Source: an uncultured Saprospiraceae bacterium (GTDB taxonomy: Bacteria; Bacteroidota; Bacteroidia; Chitinophagales; Saprospiraceae). Taken from it: a stretch of 49,265 nt of DNA. The position numbers were made by a program, and so were the translations under genes. The stretch is from NCBI GenBank assembly GCA_937951685.1, contig CALFBG010000104.1:1-49265 (forward strand), written 5' to 3'. The stretch's first letter is position 1. Each line of letters opens with the position of its first letter. The notes beneath the pieces were generated by a model. The model ran no database searches. It had not been told where the DNA came from and saw only the letters and a program-made list of their open reading frames with translations. Positions 35,954-44,115 of the stretch are shown here, in pieces.

Positions 35954-36217
35954 ACAATAATTTTAAAATTCATGAAATGAGAAGAAGTAAACTCAGGGGT
36001 AGTGTCGCTTAGCTTGGGTTCGAGATGATTTTTCGAAGCAAGCGATTGAGTCTTCCTCTTGATCTCTTATTTTATAGTAATTCGGCATGGCGTAAATCGT
36101 AAGGGTATTTGTTAACGTTACGACTGCGCGAGCTGATTTGGATTTGTCCGGAGCGAAGATTGTATATGATATCTAACTGTCTAGTAATATTTACTTTCCA
36201 ATGCGCTCAACTTCTGT
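35954..36217. other. 264-base gap with an imperfect hairpin
   Basis: There is no convincing gene here. An imperfect hairpin lies at 36005-36045: TCGCTT (36005-36010) with AAGCGA (36040-36045), and inside it TTCGA with TCGAA. The gap is larger than others within the downstream operon, so it may hold an internal promoter, an attenuator, or remains of a lost gene. Confidence 0.4.
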
Positions 36218-37192
36218 TTATTTGACCTGTAATTTATCTTTTTGCATTTGAGCTTCGTACCATTGGTAAGAAATTTCCAATGCCTTTTTCACTTTAAAAA
36301 GTGGATCGTAGCCCATCAATGATTTTGCTTTAGAGATATTGGCTAAGCTATGTTTAACGTCACCGATTCGACTCGCCGTATGATTGGCCGGAACATCAGA
36401 ATTAGCGATTTCCTGAATCAACCGATACAATTCGTTAATCGTAATTCTTTCCCCGACGGCAATGTTATACACTTGATTAACGGCATCTTCATTATCGGTA
36501 AAGAGGGCGCGGATATTTGCTTGCACCGCATTGGCTACAAAAGTAAAATCTCGACTTTGTTCTCCATCTCCGTGAATCGTTGGTGCCGTTTTTTCGATCG
36601 CTGCTTTAAAAAATAAAGGGATCACCGCTGCGTAGGCACCATTTGGATCTTGCTTAGGACCGAAGACGTTAAAGTATCGGAGACCGATAAATTCAAAGTC
36701 GTAGGTTTTAGAAAAAACGTCCGCGTAGATTTCGTTCACTAATTTCGTTACGGCGTAAGGAGAAAGTGGTTTACCAATCTGATCTTCTACTTTGGGTAAG
36801 GTAGGACTATCACCGTAAGTAGAAGAGGACGCTGCAAAAACGACCCGTTTAATTTTTTGTTTGACCGCTGCGTAGAAAATATTCAAGGTACCATCAGTAT
36901 TCACCGCATTAGATAACAAAGGATCTTTGATCGACCGAGGTACGGAACCCAACGCTGCCTGATGTGCAATCGCATCGATATCACTACAAGCTGCGAGACA
37001 TTGCGAGAAATCGCGAATATCTCCGTGAAAAAATTCAAAATCCTCTCGATCCTTAAAATCTTCCAGGTTTTTCAGGTGACCGGTGCTTAAATCGTCCAGC
37101 ACGCGTACGAAACTCACTCGATCATCTTGGAGTAGTGCTTCTACTAAATTGGAACCAATAAATCCCGCTCCACCCGTAACTAAAATTCGCAT
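36218..37192 (-). CDS. UDP-GlcNAc(A) 4-epimerase, WbpP/TviC-like
   Basis: I start at ATG 37190-37192 (MRILVTGGAGFIGSN), where the NAD fold begins, although the frame is open to 37228. The 324-residue SDR has AAASSSTYGDSPTLPKVEDQIG-type sequence with the catalytic Ser, LSPYAVTKLVNE with Tyr-x3-Lys, and LRYFNVFGPKQDPNGAYAAV, the pattern of WbpP, TviC and relatives that act on N-acetylated UDP-sugars. Following directly after the UDP-GlcNAc 6-dehydrogenase gene, it most likely turns UDP-GlcNAcA into UDP-GalNAcA, as in Vi antigen synthesis. Confidence 0.9.
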   Translation of the reverse strand: MRILVTGGAGFIGSNLVEALLQDDRVSFVRVLDDLSTGHLKNLEDFKDREDFEFFHGDIRDFSQCLAACSDIDAIAHQAALGSVPRSIKDPLLSNAVNTDGTLNIFYAAVKQKIKRVVFAASSSTYGDSPTLPKVEDQIGKPLSPYAVTKLVNEIYADVFSKTYDFEFIGLRYFNVFGPKQDPNGAYAAVIPLFFKAAIEKTAPTIHGDGEQSRDFTFVANAVQANIRALFTDNEDAVNQVYNIAVGERITINELYRLIQEIANSDVPANHTASRIGDVKHSLANISKAKSLMGYDPLFKVKKALEISYQWYEAQMQKDKLQVK

Positions 37193-37196
37193 AGTA

Positions 37197-38546
37197 TTAT
37201 AATCTTTGGTCAATAATAGAAGTATCAAGTACTCCTTTTACATCGTAAATAATCGCTGAATCTTTTTTGAATGTTGTTAAATCCATTGCCATAAATTCTG
37301 CGTGAGAGACCGCTAGGATAATTGCGTCGTAGTGCCCCAATTTAATTTCTTCCGTTTTGGTAAGGATTGGAATATCGAATTCGTGTTGTACCTCTTCGCT
37401 ACTTGCCCAAGGATCGTATACATCAATATTAACACTATAAGTAACCAATTCTCGGTAAATATCAATTGCCCGTGTATTTCTAATGTCAGGACAATTTTCT
37501 TTAAAAGTAATACCAAGCATCAAGACGTTGGCTTGCTTTACCGAAATTCCTTTTTTAATCATTAACTTAATTACTTCTCCGGCGACGTAGTTGCCCATAG
37601 AATCATTCAAGCGTCTGCCGGATAAAATAATCTCTGGGTGATAACCAACTTCTTGGGCTTTTTGCGCTAAGTAATAAGGATCGACACCGATACAGTGACC
37701 GCCGACTAATCCGGGACGGAAATTAAGGAAATTCCACTTGGTGCCTGCTGCCGCTAAAACTTCATGCGTATCAATTCCCATGAGGTTAAAAATTTTGGCG
37801 AGTTCGTTAACGAAGGCAATATTAATATCTCGTTGACTATTTTCAATTACTTTGGCCGCTTCGGCTACTTTGATTGAGCTCGCTTTGAAGGTTCCTGCAG
37901 TAATGACGCTTTTATATAGTTGGTCAATAAACTCTGCTGCTTCCGGTGTAGAACCAGAAGTAACTTTTAAAATTTTGGCGACGGTATGTTCTTTATCTCC
38001 GGGGTTGATTCGTTCTGGACTATAGCCTACGTAGAAGTCTTCATTAAAGCTAAGGCCTGACATTTTTTCTAAAATTGGAATACACTCTTCTTCCGTCAAT
38101 CCGGGATAAACAGTTGATTCATAAATCACGTAGTCTCCTTTCTTCAAGACTTTCCCTACCGATTCACTTGACTTTTGTAAGGGCACCAAGATCGGGCGAT
38201 TATACTTATCCGTAGGTGTAGGTACCGTAACGATGTAGACATTACAATCTTCAATTCCTCCAACGTTAGTTGTAACGTACAGCCCACTTTTCCCTTCCGG
38301 AGAATCTTTAGAAATTACTTTTTTGAGTAAGTCATTTTCTACTTCGAGTGTTTTATCGAAAGCATTGGATAACTCCGAAACCCTTTCGGCGTTGATATCA
38401 AAGCCAACCGTCGGATACTGTTTCGCAAATTCTACGGCTAGGGGAAGACCGACGTAACCTAAGCCAATGACAGCAATCTTTTTGACTTCTTTTTTGAGGT
38501 TAATGGCTTTTTCTCCTACACTAAGTGTTGCATTATTCTCCATCAT
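37197..38546 (-). CDS. UDP-GlcNAc 6-dehydrogenase, WbpO/TviB-like
   Basis: The 449-residue nucleotide-sugar dehydrogenase has [32 protein letters not shown], the catalytic Cys in [18 protein letters not shown], and [18 protein letters not shown]. This is the WbpO/TviB/CapL branch that oxidises UDP-HexNAc to the uronic acid with two NAD+. Paired with the next gene it gives UDP-GlcNAcA and UDP-GalNAcA, so the polysaccharide should contain an acidic HexNAcA. A UDP-ManNAc dehydrogenase role is possible given the WecB genes. It starts with two ATGs in a row. Confidence 0.93.
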   Translation of the reverse strand: MMENNATLSVGEKAINLKKEVKKIAVIGLGYVGLPLAVEFAKQYPTVGFDINAERVSELSNAFDKTLEVENDLLKKVISKDSPEGKSGLYVTTNVGGIEDCNVYIVTVPTPTDKYNRPILVPLQKSSESVGKVLKKGDYVIYESTVYPGLTEEECIPILEKMSGLSFNEDFYVGYSPERINPGDKEHTVAKILKVTSGSTPEAAEFIDQLYKSVITAGTFKASSIKVAEAAKVIENSQRDINIAFVNELAKIFNLMGIDTHEVLAAAGTKWNFLNFRPGLVGGHCIGVDPYYLAQKAQEVGYHPEIILSGRRLNDSMGNYVAGEVIKLMIKKGISVKQANVLMLGITFKENCPDIRNTRAIDIYRELVTYSVNIDVYDPWASSEEVQHEFDIPILTKTEEIKLGHYDAIILAVSHAEFMAMDLTTFKKDSAIIYDVKGVLDTSIIDQRL

Positions 38547-38661
38547 ATTTCTTTGTTTCTAAATTTCAAAATTTAATAATTAGGCAATTGATTCGTTTTG
38601 GTTACTGCGTGGTAAGATTCGTTGTTGAGTAACTATGGAAGTTATTGTGAAACAACTTCAA

Positions 38662-39924
38662 TTATATAATCATGCCCGCGCCAACAGTTTCGTTGGTGCC
38701 TTCGTCTACTAGGATAATGCTTCCTGTAATTCGGTTTTTGCGGTAAGCATCTACGAAGAGTGGTTTGGTGGTACGAATAACGACTCTAGCAATATCGTTC
38801 ATTTTAATCTCCTTATTTTCAATATCTCGATGTAAGGTATTAATGTTAAGTCGGTAGCGAATATCTTTAATAATACAACGGGCTTCTTGCGTAGTATGTC
38901 GAACCGTATACTTGCCCTTCAACTGTAATGGTCGATCAATAAACCAACACACCATCAATTCGATATCCTGTTCTACGCGTGGTTGGTTATTTTCTCTAAC
39001 CAACATATCTCCGCGGCTAACATCTACATCATCTTCTAATAAAATGGTGACCGACTGTGGTGGAAAAGCTTCGGGTACTTCCCCGTCGATGGTATCAATT
39101 TTTGCAATTTTGGAGGTGAAGCCAGATGGTAAAATCACCACCTTATCCCCTTTTTTCATGATGCCTCCTGCGACGCGACCAGCGTAACCTCGGTAGTCGT
39201 GAAACTCATCGGTATTGGGTCGGATTACGTATTGCACTGGAAAACGAACATCAATAAAATTATGATCACTCGCGATGTGTACATTTTCAAGATAATACAT
39301 CAAGGTTGGTCCTTCGTACCAACGCGTATTTTCTGAGCGATGAACAACGTTATCTCCATTCAAGGCAGAAATTGGAATAAAATGTACATCTTTTACATCG
39401 AGCTTCGCTGCGAATTTTTCAAAATCACTTTTTACTTTATCGTATACTTCTTGGCTGTAGTCCACTAAGTCCATTTTATTGATACAAACAACCAAGTGAG
39501 GAATTTGTAATAAAGAAGCGATCGTTGCGTGTCGACGAGTTTGTTCCACTACGCCATTTCGAGCATCTACTAAAACCAATGCTGCGTTGGCCGTAGAAGC
39601 GCCAGTTACCATGTTACGAGTATACTGAATATGGCCTGGTGTATCGGCGATAATAAATTTTCGTTTAGGCGTAGAGAAGTAACGGTAAGCGACATCGATG
39701 GTAATTCCCTGTTCTCGTTCCGCTTTCAGTCCGTCGGTCAACAAGGCTAAATTCATTTCGGATTCTCCTCTTCTTAAGCTACTTGCTTCTACTGCATCTA
39801 GTTGATCTTGATATACCGATTTGCTATCGTAAAGTAATCGACCGATTAGAGTACTCTTTCCATCATCTACGCTACCTGCCGTGGTAAACCTTAAGAGTTC
39901 TGAATTTTCGTATTTGAATGCCAT
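38662..39924 (-). CDS. cysN: Sulfate adenylyltransferase GTPase subunit
   Basis: The 420-residue protein has the GTPase motifs TTAGSVDDGKSTLIGRLLYD (P loop), IADTPGH (92-98) and NKMD (149-152), with CysN-specific YDSKSVYQDQL. It has no APS kinase fused to the end. With CysD it forms APS from sulfate and ATP, driven by GTP hydrolysis. It lies in order cysC-cysD-cysN inside a polysaccharide locus with two sulfotransferases, and the window has no PAPS or sulfite reductase gene, so its main local job is probably PAPS supply for sulfation. A GAAGTTGTTT word follows its stop. Confidence 0.96.
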   Translation of the reverse strand: MAFKYENSELLRFTTAGSVDDGKSTLIGRLLYDSKSVYQDQLDAVEASSLRRGESEMNLALLTDGLKAEREQGITIDVAYRYFSTPKRKFIIADTPGHIQYTRNMVTGASTANAALVLVDARNGVVEQTRRHATIASLLQIPHLVVCINKMDLVDYSQEVYDKVKSDFEKFAAKLDVKDVHFIPISALNGDNVVHRSENTRWYEGPTLMYYLENVHIASDHNFIDVRFPVQYVIRPNTDEFHDYRGYAGRVAGGIMKKGDKVVILPSGFTSKIAKIDTIDGEVPEAFPPQSVTILLEDDVDVSRGDMLVRENNQPRVEQDIELMVCWFIDRPLQLKGKYTVRHTTQEARCIIKDIRYRLNINTLHRDIENKEIKMNDIARVVIRTTKPLFVDAYRKNRITGSIILVDEGTNETVGAGMII

Positions 39925-39955
39925 TGGCTAAATATTTATCTTTTGATTTTTATTA

Positions 39956-40858
39956 CTAAAAGTATCCTAATTTCTTGCGGTCTTCCATACTCGTTTCCGT
40001 CCGCTTATCATCCGATCGTCCTCCCCTTTCGGTCAAACGAGTGATGGCGATTTCATCAATAATGGCTTCCAAGTCTGCTGCTTGCGAAGGCCAAACCCCC
40101 GTACAAGTCATATCGCCAATGGTACGACAACGCACCATCATTTCTTTGGCTACTTCGGTAGGTTTTTTCTGGATATAATCACAATCTGCGAGTAGGATAC
40201 CATCTCTTTCGAAAACCATTCTTTGGTGGGCAAAATAAAGGTTTGGTAATGCGACTTCTTCCATGGCAAGGTATTGCCAAACATCTAGTTCAGTCCAGTT
40301 ACTAATCGGAAAAATACGGAAATGTTCTCCGTATTCCTTTTTACCATTAAAAAGGTTCCAGAGTTCTGGTCTTTGATTTTTAGGATCCCACTGACCGAAT
40401 TCATCACGGTGCGAAAAGAATCTTTCCTTGGCGCGGGCTTTTTCTTCATCTCTTCTTGCGCCGCCGAGTGCGGCATCGAATTTACCTTTTTCTAAGGCTT
40501 CGAGTAGCGCTACCGTTTGTAATCCATTTCGGCTTGCGTTAAAGCCACTTTCTTCTTTCACCTTACCTTCGTTGATTGCATCTTGGACAGAAGCTACGAT
40601 TAATCTAGCGCCAGTCTCTTTGACCAGTTCATCTCGAAACTTGATCGTTTCCGGAAAATTGTGTCCAGTGTCAACGTGTAATAATGGAAAAGGAATTCTC
40701 CCGGGATAAAAAGCTTTTTGTGCCAACTTCACCATCAAAATGGAATCTTTTCCTCCCGAGAACATTAGTACTGGGTTTTCAAATTGAGCAGCAACTTCCC
40801 GTAGGATGAAGATAGACTCAGACTCCAGTTCTTTGAGATGATTTAATTGATAATTCAT
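39956..40858 (-). CDS. cysD: Sulfate adenylyltransferase small subunit
   Basis: The 300-residue enzyme has the PP-loop SGGKDS (34-39), PFPLLHVDTGHNFPETI, ALGGARRDEEKARAKERFFS and IFPISNWTELDVWQYLA, all standard for CysD. It is the catalytic half of ATP sulfurylase and makes adenosine 5'-phosphosulfate. It is full length. It is 11 bases after cysC and 31 before cysN, so the three are co-expressed. Confidence 0.97.
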   Translation of the reverse strand: MNYQLNHLKELESESIFILREVAAQFENPVLMFSGGKDSILMVKLAQKAFYPGRIPFPLLHVDTGHNFPETIKFRDELVKETGARLIVASVQDAINEGKVKEESGFNASRNGLQTVALLEALEKGKFDAALGGARRDEEKARAKERFFSHRDEFGQWDPKNQRPELWNLFNGKKEYGEHFRIFPISNWTELDVWQYLAMEEVALPNLYFAHQRMVFERDGILLADCDYIQKKPTEVAKEMMVRCRTIGDMTCTGVWPSQAADLEAIIDEIAITRLTERGGRSDDKRTETSMEDRKKLGYF

Positions 40859-40869
40859 GATGCGTATTT

Positions 40870-41466
40870 TTATACGTATTTTATAATGGATAAAATATAT
40901 TGATAAATTTCAGTAACCGAAGCTTCTATACTAAGCGCACCAGTATCGATCCGGAGCGCGGGTTGTGGAGGAGCTTCATAAGGAGAGTCGATGCCTGTAA
41001 AGTTTTTAATTTCTCCTTTCCTAGCTTTTGCGTAAAGGCCTTTGACATCGCGGGCTTCACAAACTTCCAAAGAAGCGTCGACGTAAATTTCAATAAAATC
41101 AGCTGCGCCAATAATCTCTTTCGCGAAAGCGCGAATTTCGACCGTTGGACTGATAAAAGAATTGATTGTAATTAGTCCAGAGTTTAGATAGAGTTTGGAT
41201 AATTCTGCGATACGGCGGATATTTTCTTTTCGATCTTCGATGCTAAATCCAAGATTATTATTGAGTCCTGTACGTACATTATCTCCGTCGAGCACTTGTG
41301 CAAAAAAGCCTTCATTGTACAACTTGCGTTCTAGTGCCTGTGCAATTGTACTTTTACCCGATCCAGAAAGTCCCGTTAGCCAGATAACTTTCCCACGTTG
41401 CTGGAGTCGTTGTTCACGATCTTCTCTTTGTAGCAATCGGTCAAAAACAGGATGAATATTATTCAT
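40870..41466 (-). CDS. cysC: Adenylylsulfate kinase
   Basis: The 198-residue enzyme has VIWLTGLSGSGKSTIAQALE (P loop at 32-40), VLDGDNVRTGLNNNLGFS, and FIEIYVDASLEVCEARDVKGLYAKARKGEIKNF-type lid sequence, all typical of APS kinase. It converts APS to PAPS, the sulfate donor. It is a free-standing enzyme rather than a CysNC fusion. It is the first gene after the UpxY leader region, at the head of the biosynthetic part of the locus. Confidence 0.97.
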   Translation of the reverse strand: MNNIHPVFDRLLQREDREQRLQQRGKVIWLTGLSGSGKSTIAQALERKLYNEGFFAQVLDGDNVRTGLNNNLGFSIEDRKENIRRIAELSKLYLNSGLITINSFISPTVEIRAFAKEIIGAADFIEIYVDASLEVCEARDVKGLYAKARKGEIKNFTGIDSPYEAPPQPALRIDTGALSIEASVTEIYQYILSIIKYV

Positions 41467-41815
41467 GAAAAATTAAGCATTGAAAGTGTAAGTATTGCTT
41501 TGGTTAAATGATAAGTACCAATACAAATTATTTTACTTATTAAATTTTGTCTTAGTACTTAGTGCATGAAGCTTGTTTAAAATTTCACACAAAAGCATTT
41601 TAAACTTGACTATTATTATTAATACGAAATATTTTTTCAATTGTTCCGCGCTATTTTTGCACGGCTTCGCCTTCCATAAGTCGCAACTTATGCCCCAATT
41701 AAGGATCGAAAAGACCTTTCTAAAAGCAGTTTTCAAATTAATTAAAACCTGAAGTTAACTGCTTGGTACCACTTACCTAGTACATCAATTCCTAGGTGAG
41801 TGTAATACTAATGCT
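41467..41815 (-). promoter_or_regulatory. Leader region between upxY and the biosynthetic operon, two hairpins
   Basis: There is no convincing gene in these 349 bases. A 67-codon frame on the minus strand (41533-41736) has odd, low-complexity composition and I reject it. Two hairpins stand out. The first (41771-41801) has arms ACTTACCTAG and CTAGGTGAGT, with one wobble pair and an 11-base loop, 15 bases after the upxY stop. The second (41675-41692) has arms CATAAGT and ACTTATG with a four-base loop. Neither is followed by a T run on the minus strand, so they are not ordinary terminators. Being just after an UpxY gene and before cysC, they are candidate recruitment or pause sites for the antiterminator. 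Confidence 0.5.
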
Positions 41816-42370
41816 TTACCCTACGAGGGAGCTTGCTCCGATTTTGCGGAGTAACCTAGCATCTATGGTGATGGCTAAGGTATAACCAATAAAATTTAAA
41901 TCGACGAGTACTTGATTCTTGTTTTGTGTTTGCAAAAGTAAGCCCGTTAAACCTGTCAAATTGCCAGAGATAATTTCTACTTGATCACCAGCATGTAAGC
42001 TGATTTTGTTGATATTGACTTCGATACCTTCTCCGAGTACCCACTTCATGAGTTCTATTTCCTTTTCAGGAATAGAGATTAAGTTTTTTGAGAATTTCAC
42101 AAAATTCAAAATATGCTCCGTTTCCAATACTTTGACATATTCTTGCTTGGTTATTTTCACAAAAATATAGCAACTGATCAATGGTAATTCGACGGTTCGA
42201 ATTTTACGCGTATACTGTCTAACTTTTTTTTGTGTCGGTAAGTACGCACAGATACCTTTTCGTTGTAGGTATTTTAGTGCTATTTTTTCTCTTTTAAAAT
42301 GAGTATATACTGCAAACCATTTAGCCTTTTCGTTGTCCAAATGATTTTCATACGCTTGTTTTACGCTCAT
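41816..42370 (-). CDS. UpxY/RfaH-family transcription antiterminator
   Basis: The 184-residue protein is a NusG paralogue: KWFAVYTHFKREKIALKYLQ at the start of the NGN domain, then KVRQYTRKIRTVELPLISCYIFVKI, and a C-terminal KOW-like part with LHAGDQVEIISGNLTGLTGLLLQ. In Bacteroidota UpxY proteins bind RNA polymerase at the leader of their own capsule operon and keep it from terminating early. Here it lies directly before the biosynthetic genes, exactly the expected place for control of a transcript of more than 30 kb. Its ATG overlaps the TGA of the regulator gene upstream. Confidence 0.93.
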   Translation of the reverse strand: MSVKQAYENHLDNEKAKWFAVYTHFKREKIALKYLQRKGICAYLPTQKKVRQYTRKIRTVELPLISCYIFVKITKQEYVKVLETEHILNFVKFSKNLISIPEKEIELMKWVLGEGIEVNINKISLHAGDQVEIISGNLTGLTGLLLQTQNKNQVLVDLNFIGYTLAITIDARLLRKIGASSLVG

Positions 42371-42909
42371 GAATTAATCGTTTTGGACCAAAGTAGTAAA
42401 GGCTTTGGGTCATATTTATTCCAGTCAATTTCTTTGAATTCTTGTTCACTATAATTTAGATACCTAATCTTTCGTTTGACCAAGTCCTCTGCCTTATCTA
42501 TTAAGTTGATGAGGTAAGCCGTATCAATATCTCCGATGAAGATGAGATCAATAATTTGGCTATCCAATCCTTTGGCAAATTCGCCGACGACGTATACTTT
42601 TTCTACATCACCAAGTCGTTCGATCACATTTTCGATAATGCGATCAAAGCCGACGTATTTGAGTAAAATGCTATGAATTTCGTTGAAGAGAGGATGGCCA
42701 ACATTAGCCCTAAACATTTTTTTGTTGCCATTAAGATGTGATGACAACATTCCTGCGCGCTCTAATTTGTTGAGTTCCAATCGAATTGCATTCGTAGAAT
42801 CACCAAACTCACTTTCCAGACTACGCAAATACGCAGTGGTATTGCTGTTGAGGAAAAACTTTAGGAGTAACTTGATACGCGTCTTAGATGATATTAATGT
42901 ATCTAACAT
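42367..42909 (-). CDS. Winged-helix (ArsR-like) regulator with a degenerate nucleotidyltransferase-like domain
   Basis: The 180-residue protein has a winged-helix N-terminus (ISSKTRIKLLLKFFLNSNTT, STNAIRLELNKLERAGML). Its second half has a beta-strand pair (VEKVYVVGEFAKGLDSQIIDLIFIG) like the GS..rgd..SDiDl core of MNT-type nucleotidyltransferases, but with the catalytic Gly-Ser and acidic residues not clearly kept. Similar proteins sit before UpxY genes in other Bacteroidota polysaccharide loci. It probably tunes transcription of the locus. It is four-base coupled to upxY. Confidence 0.8.
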   Translation of the reverse strand: MLDTLISSKTRIKLLLKFFLNSNTTAYLRSLESEFGDSTNAIRLELNKLERAGMLSSHLNGNKKMFRANVGHPLFNEIHSILLKYVGFDRIIENVIERLGDVEKVYVVGEFAKGLDSQIIDLIFIGDIDTAYLINLIDKAEDLVKRKIRYLNYSEQEFKEIDWNKYDPKPLLLWSKTINS

Positions 42910-43025
42910 TTTATATATTGAGTAGCAAAACTACTCAATGTCTGTTAATTTATCAAGCGTGTGCTAGAATTATTTTAAAAAAATTAAAAAAAAACCTAAC
43001 ATATACATAATAGACACATAGGACT

Positions 43026-44114
43026 TTATTCATTCATAGCTTCTCGATAGAGTTGAAAACCAAGAATAAGACCGACGGCAACGATTGTTCCGACGATTAA
43101 ACCGAGTAACAATGCTTTCAGCTTTGATTCTCCCGCAGGTTCAATGGGTGGAAAAGGCGCATCGATCAATTGTACAAAAGGCGTTTTACTCTTAAGCGTG
43201 AAGTCTGAAATTTCTAAATTTTTAGTGGCTTCGCCCAACATGGTGTATAAGATATTGACCTTAGCTTGCAACTGTAATTCCTTCAATTTAGCTTTGGCAG
43301 AAATGAGTCCGAGGCTAGAATCCTTAAAATCGGCGAGGGCGTATTCGGTTGACTGTAGAGCTCCTTTGATGGAATCTACTTTTGTTTTGACGATGGTATA
43401 GGTACTTTTTTGTTTTTCAACGCTTTTGTTAACGTAGAAATCGCTGAGGTGCTCGTAGATTATTTTTACGAATTGAATAGATAAATCTTCTGAGGTAGAA
43501 TTAACCGTTAAACTCATGATCCCCGTTTCTTCCGAAATTTTGCTTTTCAAAATTGGCTCAATGCCTTTTTTAGGATTACCGATGATTTTACCGTAGATAG
43601 ACTTCAATGCTTTATTTTCGTATCGCTGATACTGATCAAAATTATCGTTCACAAAATAGAAATCTTTCAACCCCGTAGTATCATCCTCCCAAGCTTCGTG
43701 GTAATCATATAAATCAATCAGGTGATTGATCATATAAGTTTCCTTATTTTTTATTTTTACCTTTTCAAACAAGCTTCTTCTAATAATTTTGAGGGTTTTG
43801 GACAGTTCCATCAATTTCTCCAAATTGTATTCGCTACCTCCCCCACCGATTCCGAAAGATCCCAAAATACTTCCAACGCCTGATAAAGCACTATCATCAT
43901 CATCGTTAAGCATGAAGCTTAGTTTAGCAGGAAACGTGACGGGAGTTGTACTAGCACGATACAAAAAGATAGCTGCAATGATGGCGACAATACCAATAAA
44001 CCACTTCCACTTGCGTAGCACTTCCGCGATGCCCCCTTTCACCAAAATAATTAATTCTTTGAGGCTAAATTCTTTGATCTCCTCCCGACTAGCGTTTTGT
44101 GATACTGGCTCCAT
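43026..44114 (-). CDS. Wzz-type chain-length protein
   Basis: The 362-residue protein has a first membrane helix at about 38-53 (KWFIGIVAIIAAIFLY), a long periplasmic helical region, and a last segment with PFPPIEPAGESKLKALLLGLIVGTIVAVGLILG that includes the Pro-rich motif before the second helix. This is the polysaccharide co-polymerase (Wzz/PCP) family. There is no cytoplasmic tyrosine-kinase domain, unlike Wzc. It sets polymer length together with Wzy and touches the SLBB exporter, whose gene lies one base upstream. Confidence 0.93.
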   Translation of the reverse strand: MEPVSQNASREEIKEFSLKELIILVKGGIAEVLRKWKWFIGIVAIIAAIFLYRASTTPVTFPAKLSFMLNDDDDSALSGVGSILGSFGIGGGGSEYNLEKLMELSKTLKIIRRSLFEKVKIKNKETYMINHLIDLYDYHEAWEDDTTGLKDFYFVNDNFDQYQRYENKALKSIYGKIIGNPKKGIEPILKSKISEETGIMSLTVNSTSEDLSIQFVKIIYEHLSDFYVNKSVEKQKSTYTIVKTKVDSIKGALQSTEYALADFKDSSLGLISAKAKLKELQLQAKVNILYTMLGEATKNLEISDFTLKSKTPFVQLIDAPFPPIEPAGESKLKALLLGLIVGTIVAVGLILGFQLYREAMNE

Positions 44115-44115
44115 G

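Noticed and set aside
41533..41736. 67-codon frame on the minus strand in the upxY-cysC gap
   Set aside because: Its middle (GISCDLWKAKPCKNSA) comes from a hairpin-rich, probably repeated DNA unit and the rest is low-complexity. It has no conserved look and lies in a leader region.
5469..41755. 13-base word TAAAACCTGAAGT at 5469-5481 and 41743-41755
   Set aside because: Only two copies, no shared structure or position, and the AT-rich part makes chance plausible.
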